Shown here piece by piece: positions 1-11,800 of a DNA stretch of 64,000 bases. Below the pieces are notes generated by a model that worked only from the letters and a program-made list of their open reading frames with translations, did not search any database and was not told where the DNA came from. Both the position numbers and the translations under genes were made by a program. Within the stretch, counting starts at the first letter, position 1, and every line of letters begins with the position of its first letter. Source of the stretch: Sphaerolaimus hirsutus. Its lineage: Eukaryota; Nematoda; Chromadorea; Monhysterida; Sphaerolaimidae. The stretch is taken from assembly GCA_964036195.1 (NCBI GenBank), contig OZ038455.1, positions 6,093,855 to 6,157,854 on the forward strand, in the 5' to 3' direction.

Positions 1-466
1 GTCGGCTGGTCTTTTTATATGAATCGAATGTACTCTGAACCTTCATGCTCCCCGCTTTTTCGGGGGGGGGATTGTTTTGTATTTACGGGGGAAATTGCGA
101 ATGGTACTACCATTCGAATGTTTGATTTCCTGTGTGGATTTTTGTCAGAAAGCTGTGCTGTACCTTGTTGTGTCACCTAGTCTGATGTGTAACCCATCTG
201 TCATTTTTCCCAAAGTTTCTAGAAAGTTACAGTGTGACTCAATTTTTAGTCAAAAAATACCTTATGATTGTTAAAAGCGAACCACCTATTGTTTTATTAA
301 AATTACTTTGCGCGTTCGGCGTTCCATCGAGCGCGCTGCCGTTCGCGTTCAAATGGCTGATAAAAATAACCTTTTTGTTTGAACATTGGGGAGGTACCGT
401 AAATAAAGAGATAATCAGTTTTTTCCTTTTCATATGTAAATAATTTATCCTGTAAACAAGGATGCT
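1..466. other. no gene recognised
   Basis: AT-rich sequence with a G run near 61-70. Short open frames here have no coding character. It may be the left flank or left end of the Polinton, but no inverted repeat matching the right side near 22.2 kb was seen. Confidence 0.4.
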
Positions 467-474
467 TATAAAAA
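467..474 (+). promoter_or_regulatory. TATA box of the first Polinton gene
   Basis: TATAAAAA lies about 68 nt upstream of the ATG at 535, which leaves room for a start site near 500 and a short leader. Confidence 0.5.
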
Positions 475-534
475 CACTAATTTCATTTCAGTTATTCAAA
501 AACAGTATTCACTTGCTAAAAGCACTATTTAAAA

Positions 535-1173
535 ATGGCAACAGGAAAAAAGATGATTAGAATGTCACCTTCACCAGCTGAAAATGAATCTCTCTTTAAT
601 CAATATTCTATTTCTTTTGGAGGTGAAATAATCTTACCAAAGCCAATTTTTCCCAACCCTAACTACATCGTAGCCCCCTTTGTCTGGTAAGCAAAAAAAA
701 TTTTAATAAAAACTTTGTAAAAATTTAATAAAAATATTTTTCTGATTTTGTACAGGCGTTCTTCAAACCTTCAAGAAGTGCAAAAAGCGAAAATTGCTGT
801 AGATACCTTAAGGTATTTTATCATATTTTTTATTTTTTGAACCAATCTTTCTTACAAATCTAGTAAATACAGTCAAATTGTGGATCAATTTGCTGCTAGC
901 ACTCATCCAGTGACTGAGATACGTGACTCTGCAAGCGGAGCTATCATGTATGAACTTTATGGATTCCAAAAAGCAAAGGCTTTACCGCAAGTAATCATTT
1001 CAAGTATAAATATTTGTGTATTTTAGTTTTCAATTTTTGATTCATATTTTCAGGTGAATTCTATAACAGGGACTTACCTTCTCAACCCATATACACTACG
1101 AGATGTTTCGAGAATTGCTTTAGCTTATCGCCCTGAGCTGTTTCAAGATTTTGAAAGAAGTTATGATATGTAA
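535..1173 (+). CDS. spliced 151-aa Polinton accessory protein, unknown function
   Basis: Four exons (535-686, 756-812, 864-990, 1054-1173) join in frame across three introns of 51-69 nt with GT..AG ends and T-rich acceptors; the total is 152 codons including TAA. The product is soluble-looking, with no signal peptide or membrane segment. It starts MATGKKMIRM and ends RSYDM, with a mixed helix-forming middle. I do not recognise a family. Its position as first gene of the plus-strand group, with a TATA box upstream and an AATAAA about 130 nt downstream (1303-1308), argues that it is a real transcript unit of the element. A small virion or replication accessory protein is possible but unsupported. 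Confidence 0.7.
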
Positions 1174-1329
1174 AAATATTTTACAGCCCCCGTCAAAATT
1201 ACATGTCTCACTAATTTTGGAACTACTTCGAACCGTCATTGTTTTAAGTGTACAAACTCATTTATTGCTACTGAAATTATTTCCAATTTTTGTTTTAACT
1301 ACAATAAATCACCAATAATACGCTGAAAT

Positions 1330-1994
1330 ATGAAAATTTTGTGTTTGTTATTGCTGTTTTCAAACACCCAAAAAGTAGCTGGCAATTGTGTCAGAATTGG
1401 ATTTAATTGTTGTTTAGAAACATATTTACCAAGCGAAGGTTTGTTTTTGCTTTTTCGGATATTTTTTTGACTATATACTACAAAAAGTTTTATAGGGTTC
1501 TGTGATGAGAAACAACTTTTTTGGCCCGATAATTCTACTTTTGACAGTGTCAAATTGAAGCTAGTTGAATTTTCTGGTGTGTTTTTACTCCATATTTTTG
1601 ATATCTCATTCTGGATTTATGAAAAAAAATTTTAATCAGGGTGCACTCAATTGAATTGCACTGGCATGAGACATAAATTCCTGAATTTGGAGCATCTAAT
1701 TTACATGAAAAGTGGGTGTCCCTGCGTCGAAGAATGTCGTTCCAGTGTTTCTATTTCCGGCGGCGTTTTTTGCAGTGAGCTGTTTATTTTTGTAAACAGT
1801 ATTTTTTGTCAATATTTCCAGTTTTTTATTCAGAAACAACTTTCGCGCCAATGACAACAACCCCAATACCATCCAGTGAATTGACGTTTTGGAATTGGGG
1901 AAGTTTTGTGTTTGGCGGATTGGGGTTTATTGTAGCTATCGGCACAGTGTTATTTTTTTGGAGTAAAAAAAAGTACGTTTACTTTTATCAATGA
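1330..1994 (+). CDS. small type I membrane glycoprotein (165 aa)
   Basis: Four exons (1330-1438, 1496-1576, 1640-1774, 1822-1994) splice with matching phases to 166 codons including TGA. Residues 1-18 form a clear signal peptide (MKILCLLLLFSN start). A Cys-rich ectodomain follows, with about ten cysteines including CC and CPC pairs and N-glycosylation sequons such as NST and NCT. Then come a short Thr/Pro stretch (TTTPIPSSE), a single hydrophobic anchor (core GGLGFIVAIGTVLFFW) and a short basic tail (SKKKY). This is the layout of a small virion or cell-surface glycoprotein. It sits directly before the large spike-like gene at 2603, so a partner role is plausible. No homologue is recognised; it could also be a captured host gene. 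Confidence 0.75.
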
Positions 1995-2602
1995 GAAAAT
2001 GAATCTGAGACGTTTTGAGCGCAAGTGAGTATACTGAAATGTGGTATCTATCAACTGCAGTTGACGGCGATCAAAAATAATTCATTCCGGTAAACTTAAA
2101 TGCAATCAAAGCCAATTTATGATTAGTGTATGCGTACACAAAATGACAGCATTTCACGTTGAAAGTTCTCAGGCGCATTTTCCATTGCTGTTCGTGTCAT
2201 TTTTTGAGTAGTAAAAATAATCTCTGAATATAAAAAACACAAAAAATATAGACTGTGCTCAAATGGCAGCCACTCAACTTTGGAAAATGTTAGCAGCGAA
2301 ATGGGGCACCCCAACCCAACCTTCGAAGGCGAGCTGAATGACCCCAGTTCGCCAGAGATAAATTGTTGGTTTTGAGCTAGGGAATTAGCTTTTTTTGTAA
2401 AAAATCTGTATAGCTCTTCTTACAGAGCCGGAAACCGACAGACTTCTACTGGAATATTTTGGAACCTAGGGCTGGCATCTACCGCATCTGAAAAACAACT
2501 GTTACTTCCTAGCTGCCACATCCATTTTTTTGCCTTAAAACTTAGGATATTTGACTGAGTGTAGCATTATTTACCGTTCGCAAAAGACTTTTTTACAGCT
2601 AA
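1995..2602. other. intergenic, nothing recognised
   Basis: AT-rich spacer between the two membrane-protein genes. No convincing exon, repeat or promoter motif was found. Confidence 0.4.
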
Positions 2603-5600
2603 ATGGCGCGTGAAATGTTTCTTTTTATCCTTTTCCTCGTTTATTTGGCTGAAATTCAAGGTTGCACTATTTTTTGGAGTGATTTACACCGTGGAATGTG
2701 AGTTAAATATATTTTTTACCAGCGAATTTTAAAAAAGTGTCTTATATCGTTTTTGTTGAAGTGTCTATTTTTTGTTTCTAGAGTTAGTTTTTTCGAAGAA
2801 AATTCATGATGTACTTACTGTATTTCGGTGGAATAGTCCCTGTGGGGGCTTTTTTTTATCTGTAAACTTTATGATGGAGTAAAATTTTAGGGGGTATTTT
2901 TACATTCGCTGGAAAGTTTGAGCATTTTTTGTATGGAATATTTTTCCAGAAAAAAAATGTTTTTTTACTCAAAAGGGTATAATTTTTGGCTATAAAAGGG
3001 TTTAACGTTCCTCATCTCTTCATAACAACACCTTCATATGCTTTATCATGGTTCACTGGTATTTGAGGTGTTTACATGAGTACCGGAGATGCGCCTTGAA
3101 ATGTACATGACAAAATTTCTGTGGCTGTGTATGTGGCTGTGAAACATGTGACGTGAAGCGTTTTTGAAGTGTCTTCATGACAAGGACTCCATAAGCTTTA
3201 TCACTGGTTTTTGAGGTGTTTACATGTGCTACCGCAGATCCTTCTTGAAATGTACATGACAAAATTTCAGCGGCTCTGTCTGTGGCTGTGAAGTGTATGG
3301 AAATATTGTCGCGAAGACAATGTACATAACAAAATTACTGCAGCGGTGTCTGTGAATGTGAAGCATATGGAAGTATTCGCGAAGACACTTCAAAAAAGCT
3401 TCACGTCACCTCAAAGCTCAACTTTTCGTCATATTTATTCAACTTTTTATCATGATTTTATTCAAATTTTTTTGAGAAATTATACCCTTTTGAGTAAAAA
3501 TTTCATCTTTTCTGGAAAGATATTCCATACAAAAATGCGCAAAACTTTCCAGTGGATGGAAAATGCCCCCCTAAAATTTTACTCCATCATAAAGTTTACA
3601 GATAAAAAATCCCCATGTGGACTACTCAAGTAAAATACAGTATTATGTTTTTTGTTTTCAGTGGAAAAAGTCTATAAAATAAATTAACAAAATGATTTGA
3701 ATTTGAAAATCTTTTTTGAAAATAGGATCGGTCTCTGCGAGGGCCTGCCTGAAAACACTGATGTTTTGCGGCGGAATTTGGTTTTGCTCAAGATCGACAG
3801 TGCAGAATGTGTTTTGCCTGTTGCTGGCAACCGATTTATTTCAAAGGTTCTCGAAATCAACCCACACTTGAAACGTGACAAAATTGACGTGTCTCTTTGC
3901 TCGGATGACACATTTGAAAATTCTGTTAGCATCTATTTTTATTTTTTCCTCTTTTAATGCTATTTTCAGAAAAAAGTTTGGCAATTTTCATTTTTTACCC
4001 TCTTTTTAGGGGTTTATTCTGGACAAATCGAATGACTTTGAAATGAGCAGTGTTTCAGCTACACAATTGCCGAAATTCGTTGAGCCGGTAACTTTTTCTT
4101 TCAACTTAAATATTTTTACCAAGATTATTTGCAAGTGGGCATTTTTTGCTTCATAATACATCAATTAATAAAGCTTTTCACATACTTAAAGACCTGTATA
4201 TATCCTCTCGCATTTTTTACAGACTTACGAAGTCTCAACCCCGTTCGCAAGTGCAAAATCGAAGGTCCCAAAATGGCAAGCGGCCAGTGACGCCACAATT
4301 GCGCCAGCTCAGGTAACTGAACGTGTTAAAGTTTATTCAGTTGTCACTGACTTACCACGAGAGTTATGGGGTGATGGAAATGAAGGGGTGGTCGGTTTTA
4401 CCCTATTTTTCTGAGAAAAAAGTCATTTTTGATTTTTTTGTTTTCAATAAATTTCAGTATATACCGAGTATTCGTCACTTGGAGCTATGTGAGGAAATCA
4501 ATTTCCAAGATCGAGACTGTCAAGTTTTCTACTCTACAAACCCTATTTACCAAGAGTACTTTTTTTAAAAAATTGTCCGGGGTAAAGGTCGGTGTAAAGT
4601 TTGGCGATAGAATATCTGACTGTAATTATACCTCGATACTGTTACAGGTTTTTGAGTTACAATGTCCTTTTTTCCATAAATTTTTGTAAGGAGAGGGTTA
4701 ATTTCTGGACTAAAATTGTACCCATTTCCGTCCATGTTCTTATAACTTGATAGAAAATGGTCATGGTAAAAGCAAGCGCGCAAATGGGCGCGTAAATTCA
4801 TCACATAGTAAATCTGGCAAAATACCCAATTTATCATGTGGTGAGTTTACCATGTGGTAGATTCACTATGTCCGGCGTATTTAGCATTATCCACGCAATA
4901 GCGCAAATGGACGCGTAAATTCACTACATAATAAATATGACAAAATACCCAATTTATCATGTGCTGTATTACCATGTCTGGTGGATTTACTATGACTAAC
5001 GTATTTACCATTATCCACGCAATAGCGCAAATGGACGCATTAATTCACTACATAATAAATATGACAAAATGGTAAATAAATGACATGTAAATGGTAAATA
5101 CACCAGACATAGTGAATCCACCACATGGTAAATACACCACATAATAAATTGGGTATTTTGTGATATTTTTTGTGTTGAATTTACGCGTCCATTTGCGCTA
5201 TTGCGTGGATAATGGTAAATACGCCAGACATAGTGAATCCACCACATGGTAAACCCACCACATGATAAATTGGGTATTTTGCCAGTTTTACTATGTGGTG
5301 AATTTGCGCGTCCATTTGCGCGATTGCTTTTACCATGCCCATTTTCTATCAACTTATAAGGACATGGGTGGAAATGGGTACAATTTTAAGCCAGAGAATT
5401 GTCCAGAGGGATTAATTAAGCAAATATATATTTTTAGAAATACATTTCAATAAAGGGGCGGGGATTCTTCTTTTATCTTGCCGAAAAATAGAATGGTAAT
5501 AGAAGGCAATTTTTTAAAAAATAGGTATGTAATGGCTAAACTAAAATTTTATGATCAAATTCTATACTTTCTAGCCAACCAGCGTGACGAGCACTGATAC

Positions 5601-8128
5601 CACTACCGGCATTGCTTATTTTGAACCATGCAGTGAAACCAACAAAACTCTGAAACAATTGGATTTTTGTGAATCGAAATTGAAGCTATTTGCGCGAGAC
5701 AATAACACGTCACATTTAGCACTGAGAAATTGTCATAGCGAAATGTTTTTTCTGAATAAAAAAGTTGCTAACTGCCAGAGAAATTTGAGTGGTTTTGAAG
5801 AAGGTCAGCAATTACTAACAAAAATACTACTAAACACTTTTTTATTTTTTAACTTTTTTTACAAATTTGAACTTTTTTATTTTTTTTACAAATTTTGAAC
5901 TTTTTTCAGATATTTCTGAACTGAAAAAAGTCTCGGCGGGTTGCGTGCTAGAGAAAAAAAATCTGGTGACCCACTCTTTTGCATTGGCTCGAAATTTGAC
6001 GCAATGTTCAAATTTCCTGAATAAAAAAGCTATTAACTGTCAGAGAAATTTGAGTGCTTCCGAAGAAGGTCAGCAATTACTAACAAAAATACTTACTAAA
6101 CACTTTTTATACATTTTTCATTTTTTTTACCAATTTTGAACTTTTTTCAGATATTTCTGAACTGAAAAAAATCTTGACCGGTTGTGCGCTAGAGAAAAAA
6201 AATCTGGAGAACCTAACTTTCACTTTGGGTCAAAATTTGTCGGAATGTTTAAATGACAAGGACAAATTGTGGGCTAATTTGTCGCATTTTTACCCACACT
6301 ACAAAAATCTGATTCAACATTCTGTTGACCTCCAATCTAATCTATCAATGTGCCACAGAAAAATTGATTCTGTAAAACAAGAGCTATTTTTTCAAGCTGA
6401 TAAATTGTCTGAAATGACGGCATTGCATACTGAAGCGGCTCAGAATTCGGAGGCTGAAAAATTACTAATTATTTCACAACTATCAACGTGCATGAATAAT
6501 TTATCAGTGGCTACCGAAAGTGCTGTGTCTAGCCTAACAATTGAAATGTTGGAAATTTGCCAAAAATTTAACAACTCGAACAGTGCTATAATGGAGAAGA
6601 TTCAAAATGCCTTGGAAACGTGCCAAACTGATCTTTTCACTGCAAAAATTAACCGACAAAATATCAGTTTCCACGCGGAAGTTCTGGAAATGGAAAATGA
6701 AAATTTGAACGCCCGCAATCAATGTTTGATGAAACAGAAAATTTTTTTCATGAACTCGACACTTTACTGGGAAAACTTGTTTAATAAAAGCAATGAGTCT
6801 TCTCAGCAAAAAGGCATTAATTGCATGGTTTGTTGTGTTAACTTCTTTTTTGCCGTGAATACTCATAAAATAACATTTTACAGCCGGAAAGCAAATTTTG
6901 GCTTGGCGTTCTGAAGGTTGATTTTCGCTGGGAAAAGTTGCCAGGTACTTTCTTGTTTTTTTCAGTGTTTTTTGGGTATTTTTTGGCATAAAATTTGGAA
7001 ATTTGGAACTTGGAAACTTTTTTAAATCAAATAAAAACAGATTTTATACATTAGTTAAAATACTTAAATACATTTGTAGCGTTTTGTCGTTTTATAGACC
7101 TCATTGTGCGCATCATTGGATTTCTATGGGTGGTCGGAACAACGATTTTTGTGCCTTTGGCGAAATTGGTTGATCAAAAACTCCAGGACACCGATTTAAA
7201 CAACTCCATATTACAAAGATCATTCCACAGTTTTTCGGAGTTCAGTTTTACCAATATGATTTCGAATGCGATTGTGAGTTTAAATGACTCTGCGCAGACT
7301 ACTTTTCACATGAAAATAAAAAAACTTATATAAATTTGCGAGATTTTGAAATTTCGTGTGAAAAACTAGTGTGCGCAGACACAATATTACAAGTGGGGGG
7401 AGTCTTATAAATAGTCTACAGTATCACCTCCAATAAGCTACCCCGGGGAGATATTTCTCGTCAGAGTTTTCGAGGGGGAGTTATTCAAGAGTGCTCAGTT
7501 ATTCAAGGGGGAATCGTCCATATATTGTCATACAAAACGTATATGAACTTGGGGGGGTCTTTCAGTGAAGAAAAAACATGAAATGTTAAAGGGGGCCTGT
7601 GTGTATTGAGCTAACTTCTAAAATGCCCACATTCCCAAAATTGTTAAAAAACTCCCACATATCGATAATGGTAGTATTTATCAAAATATAGATTGTGCAA
7701 TGTCAATTTTTACATGCTTCAACTTATAAGCAATGTACAAAAAGTTCATACACCCGCAGGTCTGCTGCATTACTTGGGCGGTGGAAAAAATTTTTTGTTG
7801 CTGCTCGAAAAAAAGACCGGCTATTCCACCGCTCATACCCAACGCCAATGTATCTTATGATATGGGAAATTTGTACAATTCTATTGAAATGCTGGATGTT
7901 TCCCCGATTCAACCGGTACCATACAATAGCCCCGGATCCGGACCACTTCAATCCACCCCCCGTGAGCAAATGACATTTTTTCAAAAAGTTTGAAACTTTA
8001 AAAAACCCATGAAAACTTGATTTTTTTGCTTACTTTTTCTTAATAGAAACTTTTCCTCCCTTTCACTGATGTTTTACGCTTTTGCAGTTCGCGAGCCGCT
8101 GGGAACTTTTGGTGAAGTCAACCTGTGA
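2603..8128 (+). CDS. large spliced envelope-spike-like membrane glycoprotein (668 aa)
   Basis: Eleven exons keep phase throughout: 2603-2697, 3726-3924, 4010-4087, 4223-4312, 5575-5803, 5910-6068, 6151-6827, 6884-6944, 7098-7273, 7760-7961, 8088-8128 (669 codons with TGA). Residues 1-20 are a signal peptide (MAREMFLFILFLVYLAEI). A globular N-terminal part (to about 154) is followed by a long, Asn/Gln/Leu-rich, probably coiled-coil region (about 155-509) with many NLS/NLT/NMS-type sequons and regularly spaced cysteines. Exons 5, 6 and the start of 7 repeat one unit (core NCQRNLS, then ISELKK). Two hydrophobic segments follow: about 531-551 (IIGFLWVVGTTIFVPLA) and an anchor at about 583-603 ending in Cys-Cys-Cys-Ser-Lys-Lys. 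A 65-residue Pro/Tyr-rich cytoplasmic tail ends in GEVNL. The design resembles a viral class I-like attachment or fusion protein. Some Mavericks are known to carry captured fusogens; that this one does is inference. Introns 1 and 4 hold foldback insertions. Confidence 0.75.
2702..2757 (+). repeat. 56-bp sequence duplicated at 16620-16675
   Basis: Starts 4 nt inside the first intron of the spike-like gene. An identical 56-bp copy, same orientation, forms the filler at the polymerase/ATPase break near 16.65 kb. It contains TTTTTTACCAGCGAATTTT. Confidence 0.9.
2810..3650. repeat. foldback insertion in intron 1 of the spike-like gene
   Basis: Arms at about 2810-3003 and 3478-3650 are inverted copies of each other (for example TAAAATTTTACTCCATCATA on the right against its complement on the left, and the AAGGGTATAATTTTT/AATTATACCCTTTT pair). 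The centre (about 3050-3420) repeats a unit with GAAATGTACATGACAAAATT three times. It explains why this intron is about 1 kb when the neighbours are 50-130 nt. Confidence 0.75.
4686..5405. repeat. foldback element in intron 4 of the spike-like gene
   Basis: Outer arms read TAATTTCTGGACTAAAATTG at the left and the near complement CAATTTTAAGCCAGAGAATT at the right. Inside are nested inverted copies of units containing ACGCGTCCATTTGCGC and CACCACATGATAAATTGGG. The tip resembles the ends of the 22.2-kb palindrome and of the repeats at 10.7-11.2 kb (AATTTCTGGCCTAAAATTTT), so these form one family. Confidence 0.75.
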
Positions 8129-8373
8129 AAACAATTGGCGAATGTTGGAAGTGACTAGAAAGTTTTTGTTGCCGGCCTTTTATATACTAGCCGTGATCTA
8201 AAAAACGTTTTTGTTTATTCAGAAATTGGAAGGAATTGTGTGGGACTTTGTGTATACAGACATCCTGTTTTAAAAACAGTAAACAATATAGAAGTGGATT
8301 CTAAAAAAATGAAAAAATTGATAATCTAAAAACTTTACAATATTTCTCTCTAAAAGCACTCAATTCCTAGGAG

Positions 8374-8549
8374 TAGTGATGGAAAAAGCGCCATAGCGCT
8401 TTTGACATTTGGTGAAATTTTGCTCTGGCGCCAATGGCACTTTGGGTAATTTTGCTCTGGCGTCATTGACGTTTGACGGAGGTATTTAGAAAAGCGCCAT
8501 AGCGCTCTTGGCGTTCGGCGCTAAAGTTCGGCCATATTTTTCATCAGTA
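8374..8549. mobile_element. hAT-type short element with GCGCCA repeats
   Basis: Ends are TAGTGATGG and the near complement CATCAGTA, flanked by a perfect 8-bp duplication CCTAGGAG (8366-8373 and 8550-8557). An 8-bp target duplication and a tip fitting YARNG are typical of hAT transposons. Inside are runs of GCGCCATAGCGC-like palindromes. Confidence 0.85.
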
Positions 8550-8743
8550 CCTAGGAGTGTTACCAGTAAATATATTCAAAAATACCAATTTGAATATTAT
8601 TTAATTATTGCAAAAAATCACATGACTATATAGTTTACTGTTTTTGTAACAGGATGTGAGTCAAGGTACAATGAATCAGAGTTATTTATTTATTTTTGTG
8701 GGGGTGAATATTGAAACAATAGGGAATCACTCGGGCGCACGAG

Positions 8744-8750
8744 TATAAAA
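8744..8750 (+). promoter_or_regulatory. TATA box for the 241-aa gene
   Basis: GAGTATAAAAGGC lies about 70 nt upstream of the ATG at 8819; the start site is expected near 8775. Confidence 0.65.
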
Positions 8751-8818
8751 GGCATCGAAATTTCTTAGTACTTCATTCGCAAAGACTTTAAAACGAGAAA
8801 ACAACATTTCATTCACAA

Positions 8819-11800
8819 ATGGAAGCTACTAAAAAAAGAATGAGCCGTCGTATTGCACAGTCTGATGTCCTTACTGAACAAGAAACTTTAAGAAATGACT
8901 CTGACGAGGATTTTGAGGAAGTTCCGTTTGAAACTCAACCTCCGATTAAGACTCAGAAAAGCTCAGTAAAAAAGGAAATACCGCCCAAGCCAAAGCGCAT
9001 GAAAGCTGCGTTGAATGATGGTAAGTTGTATCGTTGATTCGCTGGGTCGGTATGTTTTTCGGTTTCTCTCTGTCGGATATCCCTTCCAGTGATTGAGCTC
9101 ATTCGTATTCCTGCGTAAAAATTACAGTATTTGCTTGAATAAGCCCTCAATGCGTTATAATTTTAACTGATTTTTTTGCATAAAAATTGAGCGGTGTTTC
9201 AATTCTGGGTCAAACGTTTTGTACATATCTAATGTACGGTAGCAATTTAGCTTTGCTAAAGTGATAGGAAAGCATCAGTAAATGAAAAAACCAATAAAGC
9301 AATTCTGGGTCAAACGTTTTGCACACTTCTAATGTACGGTAGCAATTTAGCTTCGATAGAGTGATAAGAAAGCTTCACTGAATAAAAAAGAAAAAGTACA
9401 AAGTAAAAAATATGGTTATTCTGGCGATTAATACACTTCCACTAGCGTAATTTTATCACGAACCGCGTTGCTATGCTAACCCCTGCACTGTTTAAATCGG
9501 CATTTTTTCACAGAGTAAATCTAGTGTTACTGGCTGCGTAAGGTTCGCTTTGAATTTACATTTCTACCTTTTGAATTACTCATAAAACCTAGAAGTCCCT
9601 AAAAGCAGTTCCGGTAAATGAGTGGTAGGTGCCATTTTTTGGGGGGGGTTGTGTAAGTTCTATACCTAAATTTTCTCATTTTCTAGTCAAAAAATTTTTC
9701 TCGAGTAAATATTTCATGCTCTTCGCATTGAATCGAAATGCGAAGTTACTCAGGCACTATTTACGCTTTCTTGCTTAGCAAGTTACTCACGCAATATTTA
9801 CGCTTTCTTACCTCGCAGCGTATTTACTGAACACCCGCTCTAATTAAGTAACCTTTAAAGACTTGAATCTAGAGGGGTTAGGTGGGTGAAAACATGCTTA
9901 GTCATTTTTGCTGGTGCATTTTCCATGCCTGGTGCATTTGTCATGTCTGGTGTATTTAGCATCTGGTACATTTACTATGTAGCGAATTTACGCGCCCTTT
10001 TTGCGCGATTGCATTTTCGCTCATATCGTCCCTTTGATGGAAAACAGACACAGTAAGAAAATTCTTGGTGTATTTGTCATGTGCTACATTTATTATGTGG
10101 TGAATTTACACATCCATTTGCGCGCTTGCGTATTAACTCAGTATGTCTGTTTTCTATCAAGAGACTATATGAGTGAAAATGACATGTGGTGTATTTACCA
10201 TCTCTGGTGGATTTACTATATGGTGAATTTACGCGTCCATTTGCCGTATACCCAATTGCAGAAATGAGCGCATCAATTCACCACATAGTAAATGTACCAG
10301 ATGGCAAATACACCAACAATTTTCTTACTGTGTCTGTTTTCCATCAAGGCACTATATGAGCGAAAATGCAATCGCGCAAAAAGGGCGCGTAAATTCGCCA
10401 CATAATAAATGCACCACATGCTAAATGCACTGGAGATGCTAAATGTACCGGACGACAAATATACCTTTGTTTATATTTATGGTTTGACTCCGATATAATT
10501 TATCATTCAACTTCAAATGCGTATTAAAATCCAACAGTATGACGCCAGTATAGTCAACACACTGCTTCTACTTGATCGTTACCTTATTAGCATATTATAT
10601 ACAAATGTTTACTTCTTGAGTTAGCCTCCGCGCTGAACACAGGTATGCTACCGTATTTGCTCAAATAATCCCAACCAAAAATGGTATTTGAGGTGTTTAC
10701 GAGTAGCACTGCAAATGCACCCTGAAACATCAATTTCTGGCCTAAAATTTTAGCCATTTCTGTCCATATGTCAGGTGGATTTAGTATGTCTGGCGTATTT
10801 GCCACCCAAGCAAAAATGGTATTTGAGGTGTTTACAAGCAGCACTGCAAATGCGCCCTGAAACATCAATTTCTGGCCTAAAATTTTAGCCATTTCTGTCC
10901 ATATGTCAGGTGGATTTAGTATGTCTGGCGTATTTGCCATTTAGATGTCATTTATTCGCCATTTTGTCATATTTATTGTGGTGAATTTACGCGTCCATTT
11001 GCGCTATTGCGTGGATAATGGTAAATACGGTAGACATAGTAAACGCACCACATGATAAATATGGCAAAATGGCAAATAAATGACATGTAAATGGCAAATA
11101 TGCCAGACATACTAAATCCACCTGACATATGGACGGAAATGGCTAAAATTTTAGGCTGGAAATTGATGTTTCAGGGTGCATTTGCAGTGCTACTTGTAAG
11201 CACCTCAAGTAGCATATCATGTGTAGTGATGCTAGACAAAGTGATTGTTAGATATTAATGCCAGATTTAAATTATGAATGCAGTATAAAAGAGCTTTTTT
11301 AATCTCCTGTAGTTGACAACTACAGAACAAAGCAGAATAGAAGGTCGTTGAAGCCTTTCACTGAGAATGAATTTTTTTCATGCTAGTTTTGATCCTGAGC
11401 ATGCAGTTTGTGTATGGTTCGTATAAGAAAATTGCTTCTTGATTTTCACATTTTATTTTTAGCAGATTTTACACCGAGTGCCGTGGAAAGTAGCCCGCTT
11501 ATGTGCACCATAGAACAGGACGCGAAACACGAAGAAAAAACAAAAACTAATATAGAAGAGGTATACCAACAACAGTTTGAACAAAAACAAGTGAAACAAA
11601 GGGATGAAATTTCCAACAATTTAATTGCTTCAAAGTTGTTCTGGTTGTCAAAGAATACACAATCAGAGGCATTCCGGATTGTCTTTAAGGATTTGCTACC
11701 TTTTTTGCAGGTCTTTCAATATTTTTTGCAGGTCTTTTAGTAATAATACTGGAAATTCAAAATTCGCAAAATCTTTTAGATCGGAAGCTTTGAGTACGAC

